Origin: Hirundichthys speculiger | Lineage: Eukaryota; Chordata; Actinopteri; Beloniformes; Exocoetidae | Reading direction: 5' to 3' | DNA: 64,000 nt | NCBI GenBank assembly: GCA_018398805.1 | Contig: JAGFBZ010000339.1 | Span: forward strand, 1 to 64,000 | Part shown: positions 45,109 through 56,949 of the stretch, one piece after another | Layout of the letters: the number at the start of each line of letters is the position of its first letter | Numbering within the stretch: position 1 is the first letter of the stretch | Notes under the pieces: generated by a model | Databases searched by the model: none | Told to the model about the DNA's origin: nothing | The model's input: only the letters and a program-made list of their open reading frames with translations | Position numbers and translations under genes: made by a program

Positions 45109-45795
45109 TTATGCCCCCCCCAGGGCCATTTTGGGCCATTCTGCAGCATTGCAATATGTGCTGCCACTGCAGTGGCATGCACATAACAAGGAGTTGGCAT
45201 GACATGGTGATGGGATCAACACAGACAGTGGGGGTGGTGTATAAGTTTCATCAAACAAGTTACCAGCTGATCCAAAATGTTCATTTAAAGCCATACAAAT
45301 GTCCTTGTGGTCTGATATAGAAGACCCATTTTCAGTGGTAAGAGGAGGAAAAAAGATGGAGGACTTGCGGTTCAGAGAATTCACTGCCTTCCAGAAATTC
45401 GCCTTTTTTTTTTTTATCACAGAAGTACATTTGTTTCTAAGCCTTCTAAAAGCAAATAGGTGACCAGGGTCCTCAGTACGTCTGGCCAGAGTCCAAGCTT
45501 TGCTTCTCTCTTTAATCAAAGAAGAAATTTTTGATGAGAACCAGGGGCTATTCTGTATTCTAAATTTTTTTAAAAGGTGCGTGCTTATTGACTATTAAGC
45601 TGAATGATTTACAGAAATGGTCAAGAGCGAGTTCAACATTTAAGATTTTAGCAGTATCATGAATATTGCTTGCCAGGAGATCATTCAAGAAAATTTGCTC
45701 ATCAAAATGTTTGGAATTCCTTCTGGATACCATACGGAGACATTGTCTTTTTATTCTGGTACTTCTGATGCAAGAGACAGGACAATGGTCCTGTC
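45109..45795 (-). pseudogene. Non-LTR retrotransposon fragment (EN-RT junction)
   Basis: Minus-strand translation gives DHCPVSCIRSTR, RNSKHFDEQIFLNDLL, NKHAPFKK, SPWFSSKISSLIKERSKAW and LRNKCTSVIKKKKANFWK. This is the segment between the endonuclease end (SDH-type box) and the reverse transcriptase of CR1/L2/Rex-type LINEs. One stop or shift lies near 45565, and the frame is lost on the left in a C-rich segment. It is a dead fragment. Confidence 0.7.
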
Positions 45796-46004
45796 GCTTA
45801 CATCATGGTTGTTTGTTCTGAGGACCCAGAACCTTCCTGATGCCTCACACAGTAGAAACATCCTTACAGTGTATGATCAGGTCAGGAGTCAGCTTAAGAA
45901 ACTCCAGTTAGCTCAAGGTCCCCTACAACCTGAGTCTGGCTCAAGAGAGTTCCATGTTTGTGGATGACCAGTCCACAAGAATTAATCTCTCTCTGGTCTC
46001 TGAA

Positions 46005-46215
46005 ACTACAGACCTGTTGTGATGAAGGGGTTTGAGAGGCTGGTTCTGACCCACCTGAGCTTGTAGGTGAGTAAATCTCTGGACCGCTGCAGTTTGCCTT
46101 CCAGTCTCATCTGGGGGTTGATAATACTGCCATGTTTTGTCCTGGCAGATGTGGCGGTCAGTGGTCCGGGAGCTTGACAGGGGACTGTACTTTCTCTTCT
46201 CCTGTTCACGTTATA
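46005..46215 (+). pseudogene. Rex1/L2-type LINE RT fragment
   Basis: Broken + strand translation gives YRPVVMKGFERLVLTHLS and later LLFTLYTSDFQYDFGS, typical of the reverse transcriptase of fish Rex1/L2-like LINEs. Frames change at least twice. Confidence 0.6.
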
Positions 46216-46235
46216 CACTTCTGACTTTCAGTATG

Positions 46236-46480
46236 ACTTCGGGTCATATATTGATGATGTGGTAGTTTTCAGCCAGTCCTGGGAGGAGCATATTGACCTA
46301 TCTCCAGCTTGTGCTACAGTGCATCAGGCTAGCTGGGGTGACCATTAACCCTCACAAGTACTGTATGCTGTGGTGCATAGAAAAGTGGAGTACTTAGGGT
46401 TTGTTATTGGATTTGAAAAAATGAAACTTCAAATAGGGAAAGTGCGGTCTTTTCCTGTTCTCACTACAAAGAAGAAGGTG
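46236..46480 (+). pseudogene. Ty3/gypsy-type RT fragment
   Basis: Directly after the LINE piece, + strand frames read YIDDVVVFSQSWEEHI (the YxDD catalytic box of gypsy-type RT), LAGVTINPHK, EYLGFVIG and KVRSFPVLTTKKK, in the order expected for that region. Indels separate them. Only about 80 residues remain. Confidence 0.7.
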
Positions 46481-47250
46481 GTATTGAAAGTTTATTTCCT
46501 AGTTCTCAGAAAGGGCAGCGGTGCTAAACATGTCTGTATAGATTTGCATTCTCTGTTAACCGACAGGAGCCGAACAACACAACCTGTGTGATATTACAAG
46601 TTCCTGCAGTGCCAGAATAAAGTGCTCGTTCCATGCAGAGAAAATCGGACTTTTTGTTTTGTTGTTGTTAGCGCGTTAGGTGTGTGCTGATCAATATTTA
46701 CAATATAACATCATGAAAAAAATGTAAAGAAAGTTGTTGATTATTTTATTGTTCAGACAGTTGAATCACCCTGCTGTAGATTGATTTTCTTATACATAAA
46801 TACCATTATTTTTTCCATTTTTAGCTTTGTACCATTGACACTTAGAGATGATTTTATACACAGTAATTGGATATGCAGAGATGTCTTTGGAGATATTATT
46901 TTGTTCTTTAACTGAATTTTCTAATAATACAGAGGAGGCTTTAAATTTATTAAAGGTAGAAGCATTTTTAAGTAAACTTGAAGTATCATTAATGCATCTT
47001 GAGGCAGAGCCAAGTCCTCTCTTTTAGAAATCAAAATATGGTCACCCTAACTCAGATACAACTCTACAGTGATGTGATGTATCAGATAAGTCTCAATAGA
47101 TGCAGTGTCCAATCAATAACTGATATCCATTAAAATTATAATTTGAAATTAAAATTTCATGTTTTCATTTGTGGGTTAGCTACTATAGTTTTGAAACCAT
47201 ATCATTTATTTTACACATTCCATTGGTTTTTGTATGTAGTCTGGCTGCCT
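46481..47250. other. No recognised feature
   Basis: About 770 bp of AT-rich sequence. I see no gene, domain or clear repeat. Confidence 0.4.
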
Positions 47251-47254
47251 GTCA

Positions 47255-47345
47255 TATCCATCCATCCATCCATCCATCCATTATCTATACCTGTTTCATC
47301 CTCTGAAGGGTCACGGGGATCTGCTGGAGCCTATCCCAGCCATCT
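47255..47345. repeat. Dispersed fish repeat, (TCCA)n plus LINE 3'-end-like tail
   Basis: Six TCCA units, then TTATCTATACC, GGGTCACGGGG and CTGGAGCCTATCCCAGC. This combination is widespread in fish genomes as the 3' end of LINE-derived repeats. Confidence 0.7.
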
Positions 47346-47349
47346 ACGG

Positions 47350-48415
47350 GCAAAAGTGCCTGTCATATATGTAACTTAAAACATGTTGGAAGAAAGAAAC
47401 ATATATGAAATGTGTAAATTATTTCCATGTGGAACCATACTGCATTATGTGACGTTTCCTCCACAAGTAATTTTAGGCTGATGGTTGTCATCAATCTAAT
47501 TTGGAACAGAATGAATTAAGACTGCTCTATTTAACAAAGTTCATGTCATTCAGGGGTGAGGATGGAAGAGGAGAGAAACAAGGCAAGAAGAAAGATGAAG
47601 AGGCAGGTGAAGGCACCAGGTTGGTCTAATATTAGGAAGAAGTGTAGGAACAACTTGAAACATTTACCTATTCATTGTGTCCTTTTGGGAAAAGTAGTTC
47701 AGGCAGACATGGCGAATCAGTCACCACAGAGGATAAAGTGAAGGAGAATGTGGAACAGAGAGGTACAGAGAGAGGTTGGTAGTAACTAGTTATATTCACT
47801 CCATTTCATTTACTCTAATTGCTTTTTAGATAAATTGTACCTTTAAGAATTGTTTTCATGTAAAATACTTTTAACCTTTACTTGAGCAATATTGTTCTAA
47901 AGTAACAATACAATTTTTGTCCACTCTCCCGACCTCGAGTCCAGATGAGAGAGAGGATGAATTGGAACAGAGAGGTGAAGATGAGGAGCAGCTGGAGCAG
48001 AGAGGTGCAGAATTTGTTTCAGAATTTGTGGAATTTTTTTAATTGTAGTAATTTGTGTGGGGTTTTTGTTTGTTTGTTTGTTTGTTTGTTTTTTTGGGGG
48101 GGCACAGCCATGTTTTTGCATACCCCTCAGACAGTAGGTAGTTGCGCCCCTGGTAGTCAGCTTGGTTGCAGTCTTTGACGTTGTCATAGAACTTGCTGCA
48201 AAACCTTTGAGTTCAGTGACCGCTACCACTGCAAGGTTAGCCCTGAGCTTGTACTCTTCTTGTTGTGTTGTACAGTAGATGTAGATTTTGATGCTGTTCT
48301 GTAGCCTACTTTAGGGTCTTGCAGGATCATATGAAAAGCAGAGAGAGTCAGGCATGGATTCTGCCAATTATTGACCAATAGAAATGAAGGTTAATGGACT
48401 GGCCATTTACAGAAT
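47350..48415. other. No recognised gene
   Basis: Mixed sequence with a (GTTT)n run near 48066-48090 and a basic short open frame (47556-47741) that shows no known domain. Nothing else I can support. Confidence 0.4.
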
Positions 48416-48417
48416 CG

Positions 48418-48480
48418 GAATCAGAATTAGTTTATTAATCCCTGCAGGGAAATTGCTTTTCGTAACAGTTGCCGCTGCAC
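48418..48480. repeat. Dispersed fish repeat fragment
   Basis: GAATCAGAATTAGTTTATTA followed by ATCCCTGCAGGGAAATTGC is a common fish interspersed repeat end. Family not determined. Confidence 0.5.
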
Positions 48481-48788
48481 AAATGCTTAAGAAAAAGAGT
48501 ACCATGACTACTAAATTAAGTATACGTACACAAAAATAAATTAACATTTATTATATAAAAAGACAAAGTAGAACATATATAGTATATATAATGTACATAG
48601 AGCATGTATAGAATATGTATACAGGAAATATATATGAATTAAAAAATATAAATGTAGATATGTGCATAATGGATCATATGTAAATTATGAATAATATCTA
48701 TAGTAAATGAACAATAAATATATATGCAGTATACAGTAAAAATATTGGTAAAAGTATACATCTGGTATCTTCGTATATATAGATATGT

Positions 48789-50361
48789 ATGATAACTAGG
48801 GCTGTCAAAGTTAACGCGTTAACGCGTGATTAACGCAAAATAATTTTAACGCAACTAATTTTTTTAACGCGCGATTAACGCGTAGCCGTTGATGTACAAT
48901 AGTAGAGAGGAATGTAGGTTTAATGAGCCTCGGGCCCCGCCGTAGTTGTAGTCCTGTAGTCCTCCGTAGTCCTGTCAAAACAGGAAGTTAATAGGGTGCA
49001 GCTATTTTCTTCTTCTTTCAGGCTCAGTAGCCTCGCTAGGAATCATATAAAATGACAAAAGCGACTGGCAAGCAACATTGTTGGTGCAGTTGAACACACA
49101 ACAGTTCTTCACCATCTTTCCCCCGATCGTAAACTGTACGAAATCAGACAGAACAGGCACAAAATGCAAAATGTATCGGCTTCCCTAGCAATAGTGAGCC
49201 ATTGTTTGCCCCCACAGACTGGTTGCTATGGCCCGCGGATGCCAGTGGCCCGGATGTTCGTGATCAAGAATGCCGCAGACAGACAGATGTAAACAATCCT
49301 CCGTTAGCAGACGCTGGGATAAAATAGATACAAGAGATACTAATTTGAATGGTAAGTTTAGCTTCAAAACCTTGCCTGATGGCTAACTCCACAAGATAAA
49401 TGTTGTTTGTGTTTACTGTCGATGTGAATTTAGTTACCACCGGAGTCCGACTACTCAGATATCACTTGACGGCTAATGAGAGTGCTGATGCAGAGAGCCC
49501 CCCCGTTTGAAGCAAACCACGAAAATATTTTGTATGAAGAACATAAGAGAAAATATTGAGTATATATATATATGTATAATATAATGGATTTGGCATTGTA
49601 GCAATAAATAAACATGCATTTGTTTTGCATAAGGCAAGCATTTGTGTACTCTCATATTAGGCAAGGCAACTTTATTTGCAACTTTATTTGCAATTCAATT
49701 CAAAGTGCTTTACAGATGCAGTCATAAGAAGGCAAATAGAATCATTCCATACAAGCATAAAAATAATCAATAATAAATAAAAATTAATTAATAAAAAAAA
49801 TTAATTAATTAAATTAAAAATGAAGAGTGCAGATAAAATCCTTCCAGTCATCATCTTCACATCTAAACAGAACTGTTTTCAGCCTGGATCTGAACATTGT
49901 CAGAGTTCAGGTCTGTCTCACATCTGCTGGAAGACTGGTCCAGATTTTAGGAGCATAAAACAGAAATGCAGCTTCACCTTGTTTAGTCCTGACTCTGGAC
50001 ACCAGCAGGAGACCACTACCTGAGGTTCTCAGAGTCCAGGTTGGTTCATATGGATCTAACATGTCAGAGATGGACTTTGGGGCCATGAAGAGACTTGAAC
50101 ACAAGTAGAGCTGTTTTAAAGTCTATTCTCTGAGTGACAGGAAGCCAGAGACCTCAGGACTGGACTAATATGGTCATATTTCCTGGTTCTAGTCAGGACT
50201 CATATTAATAAGAGTAATACAACTTGAAAAAGATCTGTATAAGGTAGATTTAGAACAGATAAAAATATGCAATTAATTTGCGATTAATCATGATTAACTA
50301 TTGACAGTCATGCGATTAATCTGATTAATTATTTTGAGAAATTGACAGCCCTAATGATAAC
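48789..50361. mobile_element. hAT-type non-autonomous transposon with perfect 8-bp target duplication
   Basis: The element 48797-50353 starts TAGGGCTGTCAA and ends TTGACAGCCCTA (12-bp perfect inverted ends). It is flanked by ATGATAAC on both sides (48789-48796 and 50354-50361). Eight-base target duplications are the hAT hallmark. The ends carry TTAACGCG/TTAATC-rich subterminal repeats. No transposase remains, and a second repeat (49655-50190) is nested inside. Confidence 0.93.
49655..50190. repeat. Dispersed fish repeat nested in the hAT element
   Basis: Begins GGCAAGGCAACTTTATTTGC and CAATTCAAAGTGCTTTACAG, then TCAGCCTGGATCTGAACATT, GGAAGACTGGTCCAGATTTT and so on, a pattern repeated across fish genomes. 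A related element lies at 55198-56075. Confidence 0.65.
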
Positions 50362-50374
50362 TACATAGAATATC

Positions 50375-50620
50375 TATTAGGCATGCCACGATTTTTGAAA
50401 TACGATACAAACGATTCGAATCGATTTAATTAAGCCATGAATCGCGATGTGGCCTCCAGGCCAGCAGAGGATGCACTCGAGTTAAACTACGTTCTTGTAC
50501 GACGTCACTATATGCGGCGCTAAATGTGACGTGTTACTTCACACTTAGCGCCGCTCCAGCTAAGGAACGCGGGGTGTGCAGTTTGCCTATGCAGATTATA
50601 AATAGTGCGGAGTTCCAGCA
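50375..50620. repeat. DNA-transposon end-like sequence before the LINE
   Basis: GGCATGCCACGATTTTTGAA followed by ACGATTCGAATCGATTT resembles the terminus of fish hAT-type elements. The matching other end is not visible. Confidence 0.4.
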
Positions 50621-50749
50621 AGATGGAGATCTGCGCAGTTGCATCCGTCTGAGCTCCGCATAAGGTCCCAAAGTTGATAGTATCTGAAGTTACATAGTCC
50701 ACTTTTATAAACTGGAAAAGAAAGAAATGGAGGAAAAAAGGCCTCGAAA

Positions 50750-51637
50750 ATGAGCAAAATCAACCATACCAAACCTGTGGCAGCGAAAAACCTCCCGTTC
50801 ACAAATCGTTTGAACGCAAACGAGCACGACTACTTGACGAGAATGGCTAACGCTAATGCTAGTGGCAACAAACGAGACAAAGGGGGGACAAGTCTGGCCA
50901 ACACTCCTGAAAAAACTCACATGGATAAGAAACTGAAAGGTATGTCTCAAGAAGAAGACTGCATCACATCAACCGACACTATACTGAAAGCCATCGACTC
51001 CCTCGGAAAACCTGCCAACGGCCACATGGAAGAAGTTAGCAGACAGATGCAACAACATAGCGCCATGCTGTCCACCATCGCTAAGTCGGTGCAGCTTAAC
51101 TCAGAGGAGCTAAAAGAATGCAAAACAAAAATTTAAGACATGGAAAAACAGATCAAATCACTTCAGAAAGACAATGATGACATCAAGGATCGCCTATTGA
51201 ACCAAGAAAGATACAAGCGACGATGGTGCCTCCGCATTAAAGGGAAAAAAGAGAGAGTTAATAAGAACATCAGAGAAGAAGTGGCGGAGCTCCTGAGAAA
51301 AATTGCTCCAGACCTAAAGGAAAAGATGAACGAAGCGGTCGATGTGGTCCATAGAGTTGGGAGAGCGATGGAAAACAAACATCGACAAATCATCATCCTC
51401 TTTGCAAGACGCACAGTGAGAGATGACATCTGGAGACGCACGAGGGGTTCACCGGTATGTAAAGAAGAAGGGATCCACTTCGCTGAAGACCTAATTCAGG
51501 AGGACTGGCGGGCCAGACAAGTATTATGTTCAAAAATCAACCAGGCTAGAAAGGATGACATGGCTGCGGGCTTCAGAGGCCCATTTGCTTTCATTGAAGG
51601 TAAGCACATTGTGGAAAAGACTCCAGGTATGGACTGA
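50750..51637 (+). pseudogene. L1/Tx1-type LINE ORF1 with one stop codon
   Basis: ORF1-like RNA-binding protein of about 295 codons in one frame, interrupted by a single TAA at 51134-51136. The first part is low-complexity, then a coiled-coil-like stretch (MEEVSRQMQQHS, MEKQIKSLQKDNDDIKDR). After it come an RRM-like region (RRWCLRIKG) and a C-terminal region (VVHRVGRAMENKHRQIIILF, AGFRGPFAFIEG), as in L1-type ORF1p. Removing one stop would restore the frame, so the copy is fairly young. ORF2 relics follow. Confidence 0.85.
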
Positions 51638-51764
51638 TTTTTGATTCTGGGAAGGAATACATAGTGGAACAGTTCTGGATATGGGACCACCCACTCAAGG
51701 TTTTTCTACTCCACCTCCCTGAACTTTTTTCATAATCTTGTTCTATGTATTCTATGTTCCAGTT

Positions 51765-54186
51765 AAAAACTGACATTTTCTTTTCTTTCTTTCAACACAA
51801 GGGGACTTAAAGACTCTGTCAAGCGCAAACTGGGGCGCCGAAAAGGGGGGGGTAAAGGATACGGATTATAGGGGCCCATGATTGAGGGGGGCCCAGAGAG
51901 GCCCTTAATGATGATCAAAAATAGCATCAACAAATTTCGCCGCGGTGTTGGGGGGCCCTGTAAAGATTCTTTTCATGGGGCCCAAAATCCCTAGCGGCGC
52001 CCCTGAGCGCAAAGCTGTTTTTTTGAATTGCAAGGGACAACAAGCACATTGCATCTTTCTTCAGGAAACCCACTCTGATGACTCTGATATTGAAGTTCTG
52101 GTCACAGCAATGGGGGGACAAAATTCTTTTCAGTCATGGGACAAATTGTTCGGCTGGAGTTGCCATCTGTTTCAACAGATGTCCTGGTAAAATACTGTGT
52201 AATAAGGCAGATGAATGACATTGGGTTGCTTGTGCTTTGAATATTGACAACATTGTTATTATCCTGGTCAACATTTATGGGTACAACAGTGAACCAAAAA
52301 ATAAAAGTATGGTTACATCAAATTTCGTTGATTATAAAAGAACTACAGGCAAAATTCTCCACTGATTATATGGTTATTGGTGGTGATTTCCACTTAACTC
52401 CTGATGAGTGGGTGGATAGATGGCCCTCAAGACTTTCAGGGGTATTGAGGAACCCACTAATAGGAACAATTTTATTAACAACAATAAATTAATGGATATC
52501 TGGAGAACCTTGAACAAAGATGCTAGACAATTTACTTGGCACAAACCTAATGGTCAAGCCATATCACGTATTGATTATTGGTTGATTACAAGATCAATCT
52601 CAGAACACGTTGCAGGAAACAATGATCTCCAATTCTCCCTTAAGTGATCACTGTACTATAAATTTGAAACTAAGAAAAAGGGACAAAAATAATAAATTTA
52701 AAGATTATTGGAAATTTAACTCTCAGTTATTAAAGAATGTGGAATACTGTAACTCTATTAAAACATTAATTTTGGATATTAAAAATGACACCACTATAAG
52801 TACATCGATATTAAAATGGGAATATCTAAAATTTAGTGTCAGAAAATACTCAATTGTATTTGGTAAAAAGATGGAAAAGGAAAGGAAAGCATAAAAAATA
52901 AATGTAGTTAAAGAACTCATAGATCTTTACAGCAGATTGAACTAGTCTGAGGTAGAAAAAGAAAGAATTAATAACTTGCAATCCAAAGTTGATGTAATGT
53001 ATCTGAATAAGGCCAAGGGTGCATATGTGAGATCCAGAGCCAGGTGGATAGAAGAAGAATATAATTCAATATGTAGTCTACTAATTAATGGAGAGGAGTG
53101 TACAGATTCCAAACGCATAAAAAAAGAAGTCTTTGAATTTTACAGTAAATTATATAAATCTTCATATTCAGAAAAAAATGTCACAGCCTTCTTTAATAAA
53201 ATCAGTAACTTGATTCGATAATTGATGATAATTTTAAAGAAGCTTGTGACGAGTTTCTGTGCAATTAAAAACATGGCATCTGACTGCTCACCAGGGCCAG
53301 ATGGATTACCAACAAATTTCTACAAACATTTTTGGGAAGATATAAAACTCCTGTTATTCCAAGCTTTAATTGAATGCATTAATCAAAAAGAACTAATGGA
53401 AACAATGAAACAAGGTGTAATTAAACTGATACCAAAACCTGGAAAAGATAAGAAAATTCTCAGTAACCTAAAAATACTTTTGAACACAGACTACAAGATA
53501 TTTACAAAAGTCCTGGCAACTAGATTAAAAACAGGGATCTTTAAAATAATTAGTTCAACACAATCAGGATTTCTTAATGGAAGGTCAATTCATAATAATA
53601 TCCGCCTTGTTCTGGACCTCATTGATTACAATCAATCAAAGACGATGGTTTCATATTGTTTCTGGACTTTCACAAAGCATTTAAATTCAATCGAACATGC
53701 TTTTATTATTATTACGTTTAAACATTTTGGGTTTGGTGACACATTTCTTGATATGATTACTATGTTGTATATTGATATCAACAGGTGTGTCTCCCTCTCA
53801 GAAGGCACATGTTCCAGATTCAGAGTAGAAAGAGGCATCAGGCAGGGATGGAGCATCTCACCTCTTTTATTTATTGTCGCCACAGAATTATTAGCTATAA
53901 CTGTTGTAAATTCAAATATTAAAGGATTAGACATAAACAACCACAAATTAATTATAAGTCAGCTTGCTGATGACACGACGATCTTTCTTAAAAACAAAGA
54001 ACAAATTCCATTGGCCTTAGAAACAATTAAACTGTTCTCCCAAACCTCAGGTCTGCATCTGAATCTGGACAAGTGTGAACTTATGAGTATTCATAACTGT
54101 TCTGACCTTTCACTGTATGATATGCCTGTTAAAAAAAATATAAAGTATTTAGGAATTTGGGTAACCAGATGTTCTGATACTAGTGA
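51765..54186 (+). pseudogene. L1/Tx1-type LINE ORF2 (endonuclease-reverse transcriptase), decayed and truncated
   Basis: Endonuclease pieces: SFNTRGLKDSVKRK at the start (split by a MITE), CIFLQETHSD, then a tail around ISRIDYWLITRS. Reverse transcriptase (53222-54180): SPGPDGLPTNFYKHFW, GVIKLIPKPGKDKK, STQSGFLNGRSIHNNIRLVL, GIRQGWSISPLLFI and the catalytic box as LADDTTIFL, then NIKYLGIW. Several stops and shifts (52200-52500, 52890, 53219). The 3' part of ORF2 and the tail are missing; the sequence passes into a different LINE near 54190. Confidence 0.88.
51822..52013. mobile_element. MITE (176 bp) inserted in the LINE ORF2, 8-bp target duplication
   Basis: The element 51830-52005 has ends CTGGGGCGCCG and CGGCGCCCCTG (inverted, one mismatch) and is flanked by AGCGCAAA on both sides (51822-51829, 52006-52013). 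Removing it and one copy of the duplication rejoins ORF2 as DSVKRK-AVFLNCKG. hAT-like by target-duplication length. Confidence 0.9.
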
Positions 54187-54205
54187 AAAAGAGAATACTA
54201 AGAAG

Positions 54206-54700
54206 AGAGCCCCCCTGCTCCAACCTGTCCCTCACAACACTCCAGGTGAGGAACCAGCTCCAGAGGATCAAGATGAAGAAGGCGACAGGTCCTGATGGCA
54301 TTAGCTCCAGGCTCCTGAAATTCTATGCGCTGACCAGCTGTGTGGGATAGTCCAGCACATCTTCAACCTGAGGCTGAAGCTGGGGAGAGTACCACAGCTG
54401 TGGAAAACATCCTGCGTGGTACCGGTGCCCAAGACCCCCCACCCCAAGGACCTCAGCAGCTACAGGCCGGTGCCACTAACATCCCACCTGATGAAGACCC
54501 TGGAGAGGCTGGTCCTTGTCCATCTTCGCCTCCTGGTGGGCCCATCCATGGACCCACTGCAGTTTGCCTACCAGCACAGCATCGGGGTGGATGATGCTGT
54601 CATCTTCCTCCTGCAGAGCTCTTTCACACCTGGAGAAGCCTGGGAGCACTGTGAGAATTATGTTTTTTTGATTTCTCCAGTGCTTTCAACCTGGTGCAAT
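54206..54700 (+). pseudogene. Rex1/L2-type LINE RT fragment
   Basis: Shifting + strand frames give QRIKMKKATGPDGISSRLLK, VVPVPKTPHPKDLSSYRPV, TLERLVLVHLRLLVGPSMD, PLQFAYQHSIGVDDAVIFLL and FDFSSAFN-like sequence: RT motifs 1-4 of Rex1/L2-like LINEs. At least two frameshifts; no endonuclease and no 3' end. Confidence 0.75.
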
Positions 54701-55197
54701 TAATTGCAATTAATTGTTCATTATGTCTTCCGTTTCTTAGCAATCATTGCTTTTTTCCTTTTTCACAGACATTTGTGTGAAAAAGGAAAAAAGTTACCAT
54801 CTCAGAATCTGACGAAACGGCACAAGGACACACTAAAGACCCCCCCGCCCAAATCAGTCCTTCTGTCTGCCAAGTGTCTGTTATCATTTCAGACTATTCC
54901 TACCTGGTTTAATGATGCATTTGTAGAGAATTTCTTGTTCTTTTTCCTTTGCCTCCATTCTGCTGCAAGAACGCAGCCATTTTGAACAACTGCGCAACCT
55001 GTGGCGCACATCTCCAATCTATGACCACGAACTGTAAATACTGTATACAACATCTGGTCACATGACCAATAGATTTGTACAGAAAGCATTTAAAGCCTGT
55101 TTTTCTTTCTCAAACTGGTTGGCACCACATTACAAAGAAGCAGGAGCAGTGCTGAGAGGCTGCTGGAACACGCCCACAACTTAGCTATTTTTAGCTT
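54701..55197. other. Spacer with a long hairpin
   Basis: No gene seen. A stem of about 17 bp (CTTTTTTCCTTTTTCACA against TGTGTGAAAAAGGAAAAAAG, about 54748-54796) is the only structured part. Confidence 0.5.
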
Positions 55198-56075
55198 CAA
55201 ATTAAATCAAATCAAACTTTATTTATATAGCTCTTTTCATACATGTAAAATGCAACACAAAGTGCTTGACAGAATAAAATAAAACATAAAACAGGAACAC
55301 AACAAATAAAGACCTGTCCCTCTCACGCTGACACACAAAGCACACACACGCACCCTCACAGCACAAAGTAAAAAGTTAAGTAACATGGCAGGGCACTGAG
55401 GAACCAGGTGAGGAAAGACCACCTGTGGGAGGCCATCCACACCGAGAGGTACCACAGCCTGCAACCACAGGGGTGCCGTCCCAGAGACCACCTCAACCCG
55501 GATAGACCAGGGTAGGATCTACACGTTGTGCAGAACCCCCCCCAGTCCTCCAGGCCCGAGGGATCTCCAAGACCACGCCCCCGCGGGCAGACCAGACACA
55601 CCTCCCAGTGTGGAGGGCCCCCCACGAGGAAACACTGGAGCTAAAAACTAAAAGATTGGAAGACTAAAACAGGATAAAAACAGACAATAGATACAATAAT
55701 GATAAAATGTGAAAAATTAGAGATGTAAAAACTATGGTTAAGTAACAGAAATCAGGCAAAAGCCAAATTAAAAAGGTGACTCAATAAATAGGATCAAGAC
55801 AGAAGTAAAGTACTAAAGTAGAAAAAGCTAAAATACTAAGATATTAATCAATTAAAAGCCAGACTAAATAGGTGGGTCTTGAGCTGCTTTTTAAAAGCAT
55901 CAACATTCTCTGCAGCCCTGAGGCACTGCGGCAGGCTGTTCCACAGTCGGGGACCATAGTAACTAAAAGCCGCTTCCCCGTGTGCTTTTAATCTAACTTG
56001 TGGAATAGTTAAAAGGCCAGTACCGGAGGACCTCAGGGTCTGTGAGGGTTGATATGATATGTAAGCTTGGCTTGT
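55198..56075. repeat. Dispersed fish repeat
   Basis: Begins AATCAAACTTTATTTATATAG and AACACAAAGTGCTTGACAG. It ends with GGCACTGCGGCAGGCTGTTCC and CCAGTACCGGAGGACCTCAG, a common fish repeat family related in style to 49655-50190. A GC-rich stretch near 55430-55620 lies inside it. Confidence 0.65.
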
Positions 56076-56645
56076 TTAGCTTCTGTTAACCCAAGTTAAT
56101 TCATATTACTTTATATGAACTTCTTTTTTGTCTGTGAGCAAAAGCTGCAGTCCATCATGGAGGAACCGGCCAGGTCCCTGCTGGATAATTTCAGCTTTGA
56201 GCAGTGCTGAAAGGATTTATCACGAGCAGTTCGGTTCCATTAGCCTAGAGGCAGTTTTGGCCCGACGTGGAGCTGTTGCCCAACCCAGGTGAAGGTGTTT
56301 CAGGCTTCAGCTCAGCTTAGGAGAAGATGAGCTTTGGGCCAACAGCGCCTGTGTGTCGGCCGGTATATGGCTGAGTCCAAGATACTCACAAAAAACCATT
56401 TCATGACTCTTCCAGTTGGAACTGTGCTGGGATCCGGAGTAAATCATCCAGGGTCACCGATCTCTAATGCTTCTTCGGGGGCGGGGGCGACATGGAATGA
56501 CTGCTGTGGGTAGCTTGGCTAAGCCAAGCTCTGTTCATTCTCAGATTCTTCCAGACCAGCCACAGCACAGCCAGTGGTCTGTTAGTATAATCAACACAAG
56601 CACAGGGAATACATACTCTCTTTAAAATATAACCATGATCTCAGC
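56076..56645. other. No recognised gene
   Basis: About 570 bp of mixed composition. Nothing I can assign. Confidence 0.4.
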
Positions 56646-56744
56646 ACAGCTCAGAAGTCAATATAATGCTTAGTGTGATGAAAGAGAAAATGGTCGACTT
56701 CAGTTTTGTGCTTGGATGCAAAAAACTGTAAAAAAAAAAAAAAT

Positions 56745-56844
<100 letters not shown>

Positions 56845-56850
56845 ACATAC

Positions 56851-56853
56851 ATG

Positions 56854-56904
<51 letters not shown>

Positions 56905-56924
56905 CGTGTGTGTGTGTGTGTGTA
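56851..56924. repeat. (GT)n microsatellite
   Basis: About 35 GT units with two interruptions (TTT, GGC). Confidence 0.97.
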
Positions 56925-56949
56925 TACAGATTGTTAGAAAATGTGTGTT

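Noticed and set aside
47556..47741. Basic 61-codon frame as a gene
   Set aside because: No domain, no splice partners that keep phase and no conservation evidence.
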